NCBI GenBank assembly: GCA_902773665.1 | Contig: CACYFF010000003.1 | Location: forward strand, 1-64,000 | Direction: 5' to 3' | DNA from: an uncultured Eubacteriales bacterium | GTDB taxonomy: Bacteria > Bacillota > Clostridia > Peptostreptococcales > Anaerovoracaceae | DNA: 64,000 bases | In this document: positions 1 through 7,872 of the stretch, piece by piece | How positions within the stretch are numbered: position 1 is the stretch's first letter | Layout of the letters: every line of letters begins with the position of its first letter | The notes under the pieces: model-generated | Told to the model about the DNA's origin: nothing | Database searches by the model: none | The model's input: only the letters and a program-made list of their open reading frames with translations | Position numbers and translations under genes: made by a program

Positions 1-16
1 GGGGTAGTCCGGCTGC

Positions 17-53
17 ATAAAAACAGCCAACAACATTGCTGTTGCTGGCTGCG
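17..53 (-). terminator. Rho-independent terminator after the PBP gene
   Basis: Read on the minus strand, a hairpin with CAGCCA/TGGCTG outer arms and CAAC/GTTG inner arms is followed by TTTTTATG. It lies about 85 bases past the stop codon of the class A PBP gene, in the right orientation to end that transcript. Confidence 0.7.
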
Positions 54-137
54 AAAATCTTATGATTTTTCACTGTCCACTTGACGGGTAGCAGTTCACT
101 GCGGGGGCGTGTTTTTTGCGTTATTTTATTGTTCCTG

Positions 138-2516
138 CTAGCCTTCCGGGGCAGGTTCGGGCGTCGGGGCCGGTTCCGGTGCGGGAGCAGGCTCAGGCGT
201 CGGTGCGGGTTCCGGTGTAGGTTCGGGCGTCGGTTCCGGCGTCGGTTCCGGTGTGGGCTCCGGCGTCGGTTCGGGCGTGGGAGTGGGCTCGGGCGTAGGT
301 GTGGGAGCCGGTGTGGGGGTCACAGGCGTGGTCTCGCCCTGCTGACCCTGTTCGCCTTCCTTGTTCTCCTCGTCTTCCTCCTCGTCCTTCGGCTTCCAGT
401 TCCAATCCTCTTCGCTGTAGTTGATGCCGAGATATACGTCGGATTCTGCCGCCTTCTGCAGCAGAGCGTCGCAGAACAGATCCATGCGGCCGCTGCGGTA
501 ACTTACAGGATCGCCTTTATAGTCGATGTACTTGGAAACGACGGTCTCGGGCTTCTCCCAATCCAGTTTTTCCAGGCCTTCGTGGACCACTTCCATCATG
601 TCCTTCCACTCGTAGGCGGGAAGGCCGACACTGGTGAGGGTGGTGCGCCGCGGGGTGTCGTAGCCCATCCAGACGGTGCAGGTATAGTACTTGCTGGCGC
701 CGCAGAACCAGACATCCTTCGCCTCGTTGGACGTACCGGTCTTTACGAAGCACAGCGCGTTGGACGGAGCCTTTCTCGGACCCACGTCGCCGCGCTTTAA
801 GAGCTCCTTGCAGCAGTCGATAATCATATAGGCAGCCTCTTCGGAATAGACGCGCGTTCTGGCGCTGTCCTCCGTAAAGATCTCGCCCTCGTCCTGCCGC
901 ACGATGCGCAGAACGCAGTTGTTTTCGATATATTCGCCCAGGTTGGCCATGGTGGAATACGCCTTTGCCATCTCGAAGGGAGAGGCGCCGTACGTTAAGC
1001 CGCCGAGGCCTACGGAAGTGCTGTAGATGTCTTCCGGCGCCAGGGACGAGAAGCGCATGGCTTCCAGATAGCGCAGACCGTACATCGGGGTCATGCGCAG
1101 CATGATCTGATACGCGATGGTGTTCGTGGACTGCAGGATGGCTTCGCGGATGTTCATGCGGCCGGTGTTGCGCTGCGTTACGTTCTTCGGCCAGAACTTG
1201 TCCTTCGGGTTATCCTTGTCCACCAGCACCTTGGACGGATAGTAGAAGCCGGAATCGAATCCGGGGCCGTAGACCGCGATGGGCTTGATGGACGAACCGG
1301 GCTGCCGCTTGGCCAGATAGCCGCGGTTAAAGCTGTCGTCCGTTCCTCTGCCGCCGATCATGGCTTCCACGAAGCCGGTCTCGTTGTTGATGAGCACCGC
1401 AGCGGACTGGAACGCGAATTTGCCGTTCTCGCTCACTTCCGTGTAGCGCTCGCAGCGGGCGTCCAGGATCTCCTGCAGCTGCGCCTGGATATCCGGGCGG
1501 AAAGAGGTATAGATCTCATAGCCGCCGGCGCGGATCTCCTTCATCTTCTCGTTGATCGTCTCCTGATACAGCGCATCGTAGGCATCCATCTCCTCGTTCG
1601 TCTCGAAGAGATACTTGAATTCGAAGCCTTCCTGCTCCATCAGGTTGATCGCCGCCGAGTAGATGGCGAAACTAGTCATGTAATTTTCCGTGGGAAGCTC
1701 GGGACGTTCGTAGATGAATTCCAGTTCCTCCGCTTCTGCAGCCGCCTTCTGTTCTTCCGTAATGAAGCCCTCTTCCACCATGCGTTCGAGGGTGTAGACC
1801 TGGCGGTTGATGACCCCTTCCATGTTCGTGAGGGGGTTGTAGAACGACGCGCCTTTGGTGAGCCCCACCAGGATGGCGGATTCTGCGAGGGTCAGGTCCT
1901 TCGCGGACTTCGCGAAATAGTATCGGCTGGCCGCCTCGATCCCGTAGCAGTTGTTCCCGAAGAAGTTCATGTTGACGTACAGCTCCATGATCTCGTCTTT
2001 GGAGTACGCGTCTTCGAACATAGGCGCCAGGAAGAGCTCCGTAAACTTACGGTCGAAAGTCCGTTCGCTGGACAGCACGCTGTTCTTCAGGACCTGCTGG
2101 GTGATGGTGGATCCTCCCTGGGTCACCGCACCGTGGTGCCGCACGTATTCGATCGCAGCGCGCAGCACCGCCTTGTAGTCGATGCCGTGGTGCGTCATGA
2201 AATTCTGGTCTTCTACGGCGATATAGCCGTTATATACATAGGGCGAGACCTCCGAGATCTTGACGGGTTCGTACATGATCTCGTTCATCTCCGAGATGAT
2301 CTCTCCGTTGGCGTCGTAGATGATGGTATTCGAGGTATAGTGAAACAGCGAAGGATCGATCTCTTGGAACTTTTCCTCCGCTACGGCCTTAAAACTGTAG
2401 ACTTCCTTGCCCACTGCCAGGGCGCACACCGCACCGAACAGCACGATGACGATCAGCAGCGACAGCAGGAAGATCTTTATGATATTCAGGATCTCTTTAC
2501 CGACTTGTTTGTTCAT
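138..2516 (-). CDS. Class A penicillin-binding protein (PBP1A-like), bifunctional
   Basis: This membrane enzyme polymerises lipid II into glycan strands and cross-links the peptides. Residues about 10-35 form an N-terminal membrane anchor. The GT51 transglycosylase domain carries EDQNF (catalytic E102) and GGSTITQQ. The transpeptidase domain carries SSIK (nucleophile S408), STN at 463-465 and KTG at 592-594. The length of 792 residues is normal for the family. From about residue 710 there is an acidic stretch and then a roughly 60-residue tail of PTPEP-type repeats with no predicted fold, probably spanning the wall. The gene has its own promoter inside the end of the upstream cyclase gene and a terminator downstream, so it can be made alone or with the cyclic-nucleotide genes. 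Confidence 0.95.
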   Translation of the reverse strand: MNKQVGKEILNIIKIFLLSLLIVIVLFGAVCALAVGKEVYSFKAVAEEKFQEIDPSLFHYTSNTIIYDANGEIISEMNEIMYEPVKISEVSPYVYNGYIAVEDQNFMTHHGIDYKAVLRAAIEYVRHHGAVTQGGSTITQQVLKNSVLSSERTFDRKFTELFLAPMFEDAYSKDEIMELYVNMNFFGNNCYGIEAASRYYFAKSAKDLTLAESAILVGLTKGASFYNPLTNMEGVINRQVYTLERMVEEGFITEEQKAAAEAEELEFIYERPELPTENYMTSFAIYSAAINLMEQEGFEFKYLFETNEEMDAYDALYQETINEKMKEIRAGGYEIYTSFRPDIQAQLQEILDARCERYTEVSENGKFAFQSAAVLINNETGFVEAMIGGRGTDDSFNRGYLAKRQPGSSIKPIAVYGPGFDSGFYYPSKVLVDKDNPKDKFWPKNVTQRNTGRMNIREAILQSTNTIAYQIMLRMTPMYGLRYLEAMRFSSLAPEDIYSTSVGLGGLTYGASPFEMAKAYSTMANLGEYIENNCVLRIVRQDEGEIFTEDSARTRVYSEEAAYMIIDCCKELLKRGDVGPRKAPSNALCFVKTGTSNEAKDVWFCGASKYYTCTVWMGYDTPRRTTLTSVGLPAYEWKDMMEVVHEGLEKLDWEKPETVVSKYIDYKGDPVSYRSGRMDLFCDALLQKAAESDVYLGINYSEEDWNWKPKDEEEDEENKEGEQGQQGETTPVTPTPAPTPTPEPTPTPEPTPEPTPEPTPEPTPEPTPEPAPTPEPAPAPEPAPTPEPAPEG

Positions 2517-2554
2517 CTTTCCTTCCGGATCGACAGATTTAGCATCAGAAGTGC

Positions 2555-2583
2555 ATTATATCACACTATGCGCATTTTTCCAA
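2555..2583 (-). promoter_or_regulatory. Sigma-A-type promoter for the PBP gene
   Basis: On the minus strand TTGGAA (2578-2583) is separated by 17 bases from a perfect TATAAT (2555-2560) preceded by TG (extended -10). It overlaps the 3' end of the cyclase gene and sits about 40 bases upstream of the PBP start codon. The SD there is GGAAGGAAAG. Confidence 0.65.
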
Positions 2584-3313
2584 AGCCAATTACGTCGTGG
2601 ATCACGACATCTTCGTGGATCCCTTTGGGCTGCACGGTTCTGCGGCCAGCTTCGTTCTCCGCCACCCGGTCGCCCGCTGCTGCCAGCGTCTCGTCCGATA
2701 CGAGGATCTGCCCGCCTTCCGTAAACCCTTCGATGCGGGATGCCAGATTGACGTTGCGGCCGATCATGTCGTATTTCGTGCGGGTCTCGGACCCGATGTT
2801 GCCAAGCACAGCCTCGCCCGTGTGGATGCCGATGCCCATGGCGATGGGCGGATAGCCCTGCGCTTCGTTCCATTCGTTGACCGCCTTCATCCGCCGCTGC
2901 ATCGCGACGGCGCAGGCGACGGCGTCTCTGGCGGAATCCTCGTTGGGCCGCGGTGCACCGAACACCACGACGATGGCATCGCCCACGAATTCCAGGATGT
3001 TGCCCTGCCAGGCGTTGATGATCTCGATCATCTCGCCCAGATAATGATTGAGCATGGTGATGAAATCCATGGGAGCCATCCGTTCGGACAGATCCGTGGA
3101 CTGGCGAAGATCCGTAAACATGATCGTCACCACCCGCCGTTCTCCGCCGATCTTCAGGTCGGCGCTGTGGGAGAGGATCTCCTCGGCGACTTCGTCCGTC
3201 AGATAGCGGCCGAAGGTCTGCCGGATCAGATCGTCCCGCTGGCGGAGCTGTTCCTTCAGCCGGGCGATCTCCGCCCGGGCTTCCTGCAGTTCTCTGCTTT
3301 CCTGTCCGCTCAT
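2561..3313 (-). CDS. Class III adenylate/guanylate cyclase
   Basis: Makes a cyclic nucleotide from ATP or GTP. A coiled coil and signalling-helix segment (residues 5-50) precedes one catalytic domain (58-240). The metal aspartates are D68 (FTDLR) and D112 (GDAI), and the transition-state pair is N189 and R193 in VNLASR, so the enzyme should be active as a homodimer. Base-selecting positions are mixed: E108 is guanylyl-cyclase-like while D182 (KYDM) is adenylyl-cyclase-like. It has no membrane or sensor domain and is probably cytosolic. The start overlaps the MBL gene stop by four bases (ATGA), so the two are translationally coupled. Confidence 0.9.
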   Translation of the reverse strand: MSGQESRELQEARAEIARLKEQLRQRDDLIRQTFGRYLTDEVAEEILSHSADLKIGGERRVVTIMFTDLRQSTDLSERMAPMDFITMLNHYLGEMIEIINAWQGNILEFVGDAIVVVFGAPRPNEDSARDAVACAVAMQRRMKAVNEWNEAQGYPPIAMGIGIHTGEAVLGNIGSETRTKYDMIGRNVNLASRIEGFTEGGQILVSDETLAAAGDRVAENEAGRRTVQPKGIHEDVVIHDVIGFGKMRIV

Positions 3314-4110
3314 AAAACGATCGTCTCTCCTTCTCTGGCATAGCGGACGTCCGCGCGTCCGAGCGCAGCTTCTCTGGCGGTCAGTTCCGCATCCGTGCTG
3401 TGAGGGTCGTGGTGGATCAGCAGCAGCTGCTTCGCCCCGCAGCGCTCCATCAGTGCCATGCCCTTTTGCGCCGTGGAATGGCCGAACCCCTTCCGGCTTT
3501 CGTATTCCGCTTCCGCGTACTGGCCGTCGAACAGCAGCAGATCCGCATCCTTTGCGAATGCGGCCAGTTTTGCGAAGCCGGTTTCGTCCGGCTCCTGGTC
3601 CGTGGCATAGACCAGTGTCCGGCCATCAAACCGCAGCCGGAACACTTTGCAGCCGCCGGGATGGTAACCGTCGATGGCATCGATCTTCAGAGGACCGGCT
3701 TCCATCGACCCTTGCAGAACACAGATGTTCACGTCCCCCGCGTAGTTCTTCAGGGTCAGCGGCCAATAGGGCGGTTCGTACACCCCGTTCAGCAGTGCCG
3801 CGGCGTCTTCTTCTGCCTGCACCGGCACATAGATGTCCGTGCGCTTCCCTTTCTGGGACAGTCTGGGATACATGCCCAGCCCCAGGATATGGTCCAGATG
3901 CAGGTGGCTCAGCAGGATGACCGGAGACACAGAAAAGTCCGCCGGTGCGGAGACGAGTCCGCTGCCGGCGTCCAGAAATACGGTCTGTTCTCCCGCCTGC
4001 ACCATATAGCAGGACGTGGACCCGCCGAATCCCGTAAATTGTTTGCCGCATGCGGGGACAGAGCCTCTTGCGCCGAGGACCGTCACCCGCATGCCGTCGA
4101 ATTCCGCCAT
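3310..4110 (-). CDS. MBL-fold metallo-hydrolase, possible cyclic nucleotide phosphodiesterase
   Basis: The metallo-beta-lactamase fold is shown by HLHLDH (H69, H71, D73, H74), a later TDQEP aspartate and IHHDP histidines, which together bind two metal ions. The N-terminus (GARGSVPACG, then FGGSTSCYMV) matches the PhnP-like / phosphoribosyl cyclic phosphodiesterase branch, whose members include cyclic phosphodiesterases. It is 266 residues long with no signal peptide. It lies between two cNMP-binding proteins and a class III cyclase, coupled by ATGA to the cyclase, so hydrolysis of the cyclase product is a reasonable inference but not shown. Another phosphoester or thioester substrate is possible. 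Confidence 0.85.
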   Translation of the reverse strand: MAEFDGMRVTVLGARGSVPACGKQFTGFGGSTSCYMVQAGEQTVFLDAGSGLVSAPADFSVSPVILLSHLHLDHILGLGMYPRLSQKGKRTDIYVPVQAEEDAAALLNGVYEPPYWPLTLKNYAGDVNICVLQGSMEAGPLKIDAIDGYHPGGCKVFRLRFDGRTLVYATDQEPDETGFAKLAAFAKDADLLLFDGQYAEAEYESRKGFGHSTAQKGMALMERCGAKQLLLIHHDPHSTDAELTAREAALGRADVRYAREGETIVL

Positions 4111-4114
4111 ATGC

Positions 4115-4582
4115 CTACTTTGTCCGGATATTTCCGTATTCCTTGTGGAAGAAGTTTAAGCGCGACAGCAGTCCGCCGCTCTTCTTCTCGCCCTTCTTCT
4201 CCGTCTCTACAGTGTCGTAGACGGTGCGGCAGGCTTCCGCGTACTTCTCGTTCGTCTCCCGCAGGCGGGCGCTCAGCTGGCGCATCACGCCCAGCACCTT
4301 ATCCGGGCTGCTCTTAAAATAGTCGGAGAATTCCGCCGCAGAGATCTCCTGCACCGTCGTGCCGTCTTCAAGCGCAACGACGCTGGCGCTGCGGGGCAGG
4401 CATTCGATCAGGCCCATCTCGCCGAACACTTCGCCGGCGGCGATCTCCGCGACGTCCTTTTCGTCCGGCGTGCCGAGATCTGCGACGACTTTCACCTTGC
4501 CGCTCACGATATCGTACATCGTAGAAGCGTATTCTCCCTGACGGACGATGACTTCGTCCTTTTTAAATGTCTTCGTATTCAT
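4115..4582 (-). CDS. Stand-alone cyclic nucleotide-binding domain protein (1)
   Basis: A single CAP_ED/cNMP-binding beta-roll (residues 5-110) with the phosphate-binding cassette FGEMGL...PRSASV (E55, R64), so cyclic nucleotide binding is likely. A helical C-terminal extension of about 45 residues follows, with no helix-turn-helix and no transmembrane segment. It cannot act as a CRP-type DNA-binding regulator by itself and probably works by protein contact. It is paralogous to the next upstream gene (161 residues, same layout), which suggests a tandem duplication. Four bases separate it from the MBL gene and 21 from its paralogue. Confidence 0.88.
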   Translation of the reverse strand: MNTKTFKKDEVIVRQGEYASTMYDIVSGKVKVVADLGTPDEKDVAEIAAGEVFGEMGLIECLPRSASVVALEDGTTVQEISAAEFSDYFKSSPDKVLGVMRQLSARLRETNEKYAEACRTVYDTVETEKKGEKKSGGLLSRLNFFHKEYGNIRTK

Positions 4583-4603
4583 TTCGGTCTCCCTCGCTTC
4601 GCT

Positions 4604-5089
4604 CTAATACATATCCAGGAACGGATAGGACAGATAGGAGTTGTAGATCTCCAGCAGAGACTTCTCCAGATCTTCGGAGTGGGGCGTGCCTTCACCCTTT
4701 TCCTTCTCTTCTTCCACGACGTCGTGCACCGTGCGGCAGACCTCCACGTAATCCTGGGTGGTCTTGCGCAGCTTCTGGCTCAGCTGCTGCATGATCAGGA
4801 AGACCTTCGCGGGCTTTTCCTGGAAATATTCGTGGAAATCGCTCTCCGTGATGACCCCCAGATAGGTGTCGTCCGACAGGGAAACGACGGTGGCAGAACG
4901 GGGCGCTCTGTCCAGCAGACCCATCTCGCCGAAGAAATCCTCGGTCTTGAGTTCGGCCAGTTTCTTCTCCTGCGGCGTGCCGTAGCCCGTATAGACGCCT
5001 ACACGTCCCCAGAAGATGTCGTACATGCAATTGCCCGGGTCACCTTCCCGGAAGATGATCTCGCCTTTTTTGTAAGATGCTCCTCTCAT
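4604..5089 (-). CDS. Stand-alone cyclic nucleotide-binding domain protein (2)
   Basis: Has the same architecture as its neighbour: a cNMP-binding beta-roll with FGEMGL...PRSATV (E55, R64) at the same positions, followed by a C-terminal helix rich in E and K. There is no DNA-binding or membrane part. The two proteins differ in the beta-roll surface and in the C-terminal tail (this one ends SYLSYPFLDMY), so they may have different partners or form a heterodimer. A good SD (AGGAGG) precedes the ATG. It lies 18 bases downstream of the LD-carboxypeptidase gene in one apparent operon. Confidence 0.88.
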   Translation of the reverse strand: MRGASYKKGEIIFREGDPGNCMYDIFWGRVGVYTGYGTPQEKKLAELKTEDFFGEMGLLDRAPRSATVVSLSDDTYLGVITESDFHEYFQEKPAKVFLIMQQLSQKLRKTTQDYVEVCRTVHDVVEEEKEKGEGTPHSEDLEKSLLEIYNSYLSYPFLDMY

Positions 5090-5107
5090 AGTTCCTCCTT
5101 CTGATAA

Positions 5108-6043
5108 TTATTCCGTTACGCCGCTCTCCAGGATCTCGAACGTTTTCGCATCTGCGTCCAGCCGGACCTTTACGCCCAGCGGCAGCGCCGCCTGGTCGCG
5201 GGTGTGACCCATGGGCAGCCCGTACAGGCAGGGAACGCCGAGATCGGAGAAGTAGTATTTGAACGTATCGATGACGTCCGGATAGTAACCGGATGCGTCC
5301 TTGCAGTTGGCGCACTCGCCGATGACGACGCCCTTTAAGCCTTCGAACATGCCGCAGTTGCGTATCTGCGCCAGGAAACGGTCGATGCCGTAGGGCTCTT
5401 CGCCCACCTCTTCGAAGAACAGTATCTTATCCTTGAAATCCGGCTGGTAGAACGTGCCGCAGCTGGAAGCGATCAGGCAGAGGTTGCCGCCGATGACTTC
5501 GCCTTCGGCCTTGCCAGGCGCGATGGTCGTCAGATACTTGTTGGGATCTGCCAGCGTTATCGCGCGGTGATCTTCCGTCGTCGTAAGGCAGCGCAGCCAG
5601 TGGTCCTTCGTGTACCCGCTGATGCCGGGGTTGATGGCGGTAAGCACTTCGCCGTGGATCGTCACGAGGCCTGCAAACTTGCCGATGGCCAGGTGCAGGG
5701 ACGTGATGTCCGAATAGCCGCAGAAGATCTTGGGATTGGCCTTGATGTTGTCGAAGTCGATCTTATCGATGAACTGCAGCGCGCCGTAGCCGCCTCTGGC
5801 GCAGAGGATCATGTCTACATCCTTGCGCGCGAACATCTCGTTCAGGTCTTCGGCTCTGGCTTCTTCCGACGCAGCGATGTAGTTCGCCCGCCATTCATCC
5901 ACATGCTTGCCCAGCACGACCTTGTAGCCCAGGCTCTCCAGATATTCTTTTCCTCTGGGGACCGCCGTCGGGTCCTTCGTGGGACTGGATGGGGAGATGA
6001 TGGCGATGGTATCGCCGGGGTTGAGTTTTCTTGGTTTGATCAT
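5108..6043 (-). CDS. S66 family LD-carboxypeptidase (LdcA/MccF-like)
   Basis: Serine peptidase of clan S66, which removes the terminal D-amino acid from muropeptide tetrapeptides or, in MccF relatives, cuts acyl-adenylate peptides. The N-terminus (KLNPGDTIAIISPSS), the nucleophile motif GYSD followed by TSLHLAI, a central FEEVGEEPYGIDR segment and a late LPMGHTRDQ histidine motif are all family features. At 311 residues it is full length. No signal peptide is seen, so it is cytosolic and fits peptidoglycan recycling. The start overlaps the stop of the M20 gene by ATGA. Wall genes on both sides (PBP, L,D-transpeptidase) support a recycling role. Confidence 0.9.
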   Translation of the reverse strand: MIKPRKLNPGDTIAIISPSSPTKDPTAVPRGKEYLESLGYKVVLGKHVDEWRANYIAASEEARAEDLNEMFARKDVDMILCARGGYGALQFIDKIDFDNIKANPKIFCGYSDITSLHLAIGKFAGLVTIHGEVLTAINPGISGYTKDHWLRCLTTTEDHRAITLADPNKYLTTIAPGKAEGEVIGGNLCLIASSCGTFYQPDFKDKILFFEEVGEEPYGIDRFLAQIRNCGMFEGLKGVVIGECANCKDASGYYPDVIDTFKYYFSDLGVPCLYGLPMGHTRDQAALPLGVKVRLDADAKTFEILESGVTE

Positions 6044-7227
6044 TTTTTAAAGTCCTCCCAGACCTTTGCCAGACTTTCCTCGCTTTCGAAGACCTTCATG
6101 GCCGTATATCCGAGTATGCGGGCGCCGTTCGCGATGCTTGCCATCGCGTCTTCGGAGCGTGCGCACTGTTCAAACACTCTCGTATGCAGTCCTGTTCCCT
6201 GCGGCGCGATCTTCAACAGAGGCTGCAGCGTCGGGCAGATATAGCTGACGTTGCCGGCATCTGTGGAAGCGAAGATGCGGCGGGGGCTCAAGGCCAGACC
6301 GCACTCTTCGAAACTCTCCGCCGCCATGCGGTCCGCGGCGGCATTGAACTTCAGATCCTTGATCGGTTCATGCAGCACCGTGATATCCGCCTCGGTCTCC
6401 GTAGCCATCGCAGCCCCTTGAATGCAGCGGGTAATGCGATCCTGCAGATCCAGGCAGTCCTGGTAGGTAAAGGCCCGCAGCTGCAGATTCAGCCTAGCGC
6501 GGTCCGGAATGATATTGACCACCACACCGCCTTCCACCAGCGCGCCGTGCACCTGGCAGCCGGGTTTCATGTGCTGGCGCAGCATGTCGATGGCGTCCAG
6601 GGTAAGCCGAGCTCCGTTGAGCGCATTCTGACCCAGCCAGGGCGTGCCTGATGCGTGGGCGGATCTGCCGTGATAGACGACGCTCAGCTGGGAAGTAGCC
6701 AGCGCGATGGGCGAGGTCATGTTATCCGCGTCCATATGGACCATCATGGCGAAGTCGTAGTTGTTCCAGACGCCGGCCTTTTCCATCATCACCTTGCCGG
6801 AGATCACCTCTTCCGCGGGGGTTCCCACGATATGGATCTCCGTGTCCAGGGCTTCCTGCAGCGCGTTGAGGGAGAGCCCTGCCAGCACGCTCACAGCGCA
6901 GGATACGTTGTGGCCGCAGGCATGACCCGGACCACCGTCCGCCCCCAGACCGGGGAGCGCATCGTACTCCGTCAGGACAGCCATCTTGTGTGCATAGTGT
7001 TTGCCTTCCGGCAGCCGGATGGCCCGGAACGCGTGGTCGACGCCGGCGAATTCGCGTTCGACGGCGAAGCCTTCTTTTTCCAGCAGCGCGCAAACTCGTG
7101 CGCAGCTTTCCTTCTCATGACACGAGATCTCCGGGTGATCGCCCAGCCATGCCGCCAGATCGCGGCAGTCCTGCTCGTGCTTTTTCAGTTCGTTTTCAAA
7201 TATCTGTTTTTTCTGTTCGTAGTTCAT
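6040..7227 (-). CDS. M20 family amidohydrolase/peptidase (M20D, AbgB/IAA-amino-acid hydrolase type)
   Basis: Zinc- or manganese-dependent hydrolase that splits N-acyl amino acids or short peptides. Visible motifs are ACGHNVSC (metal His), GTPAEE (general-base Glu and metal Glu), the dimerisation insert around VVYHGRSAHASGTP, and a late TDAGNVSY plus GLHTR metal site. The length of 395 residues is typical. It is cytosolic. It overlaps RNase HII upstream and the S66 peptidase downstream by ATGA in each case, so the three are tightly coupled. The substrate cannot be told from sequence; a muropeptide-derived or aminobenzoyl-type amide is possible. Confidence 0.88.
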   Translation of the reverse strand: MNYEQKKQIFENELKKHEQDCRDLAAWLGDHPEISCHEKESCARVCALLEKEGFAVEREFAGVDHAFRAIRLPEGKHYAHKMAVLTEYDALPGLGADGGPGHACGHNVSCAVSVLAGLSLNALQEALDTEIHIVGTPAEEVISGKVMMEKAGVWNNYDFAMMVHMDADNMTSPIALATSQLSVVYHGRSAHASGTPWLGQNALNGARLTLDAIDMLRQHMKPGCQVHGALVEGGVVVNIIPDRARLNLQLRAFTYQDCLDLQDRITRCIQGAAMATETEADITVLHEPIKDLKFNAAADRMAAESFEECGLALSPRRIFASTDAGNVSYICPTLQPLLKIAPQGTGLHTRVFEQCARSEDAMASIANGARILGYTAMKVFESEESLAKVWEDFKK

Positions 7228-7865
7228 AGATAATCAGATATAAAAGTTCTTCTGTGGATGGGACAGGGTCCCTGGGCCTTCAGCCCGTCGTAATGCGCCT
7301 TCGTGCCATAGCCCTTGTTGCTCTCGAACGCGTAGCCCGGATACTGCAGCGCCATCTCCTCCATGTAGCGGTCCCGCGTTACCTTTGCCAGGATCGAAGC
7401 CGCCGCGATGGACGTGGAATTGGCGTCGCCCTTTACGATCGCAGTCTGCGGCAGATCCAGGGCACGGACGGTAAAGTTGCCGTCGATCAGCACATGCTGC
7501 GGTCTTACGGACAGCCCGTTTACCGCTTCGGCCATGGCCTTTTTCGTCGCCTCCAGGATGTTGACCGCGTCGATCACCTCCGGGCCCTGCCAGCCGATGG
7601 CCCAGGCCAGCGCCTTTTCCTTGATGAGCCCGTAGAGCTCCTCCCGTTTCTTCGGGGAGAGTTTCTTGGAATCGTCGATGCCCAGCACGTCGAAATCCTG
7701 AGGCAGGATGACCGCAGCAGCCACCACGGGACCTGCCAGCGGACCTCTGCCCACTTCGTCCACGCCGGCAACGTACGTTCTGCCGGATGCCCAGAGCCTT
7801 CGCTCGTGCTGCAGCATCGTCTGCAGCTTTTCCTTTTGCATTTCCAGCCGCTCTGCCTTCGTCAT
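7224..7865 (-). CDS. rnhB: Ribonuclease HII
   Basis: Removes single ribonucleotides and RNA in RNA/DNA hybrids. The catalytic core is present: GVDEVGRGPLAGPVVAAAV (first Asp and Glu), DSKKLSPKKR, and a later LIDGN aspartate followed by KGDANSTSIAAASILAKVTRD. The C-terminus has the usual GYGTKAHYDGLKAQGPCPIHR segment. The protein is 213 residues with a short N-terminal helix before the catalytic domain. It lies seven bases downstream of the NYN-LOTUS gene. Confidence 0.96.
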   Translation of the reverse strand: MTKAERLEMQKEKLQTMLQHERRLWASGRTYVAGVDEVGRGPLAGPVVAAAVILPQDFDVLGIDDSKKLSPKKREELYGLIKEKALAWAIGWQGPEVIDAVNILEATKKAMAEAVNGLSVRPQHVLIDGNFTVRALDLPQTAIVKGDANSTSIAAASILAKVTRDRYMEEMALQYPGYAFESNKGYGTKAHYDGLKAQGPCPIHRRTFISDYL

Positions 7866-7872
7866 GGGACGT

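Noticed and set aside
138..800. Long open frames on the plus strand opposite the PBP tail and many others opposite real genes
   Set aside because: They are mirror frames of GC-rich coding sequence, without SD, family motifs or sensible composition.
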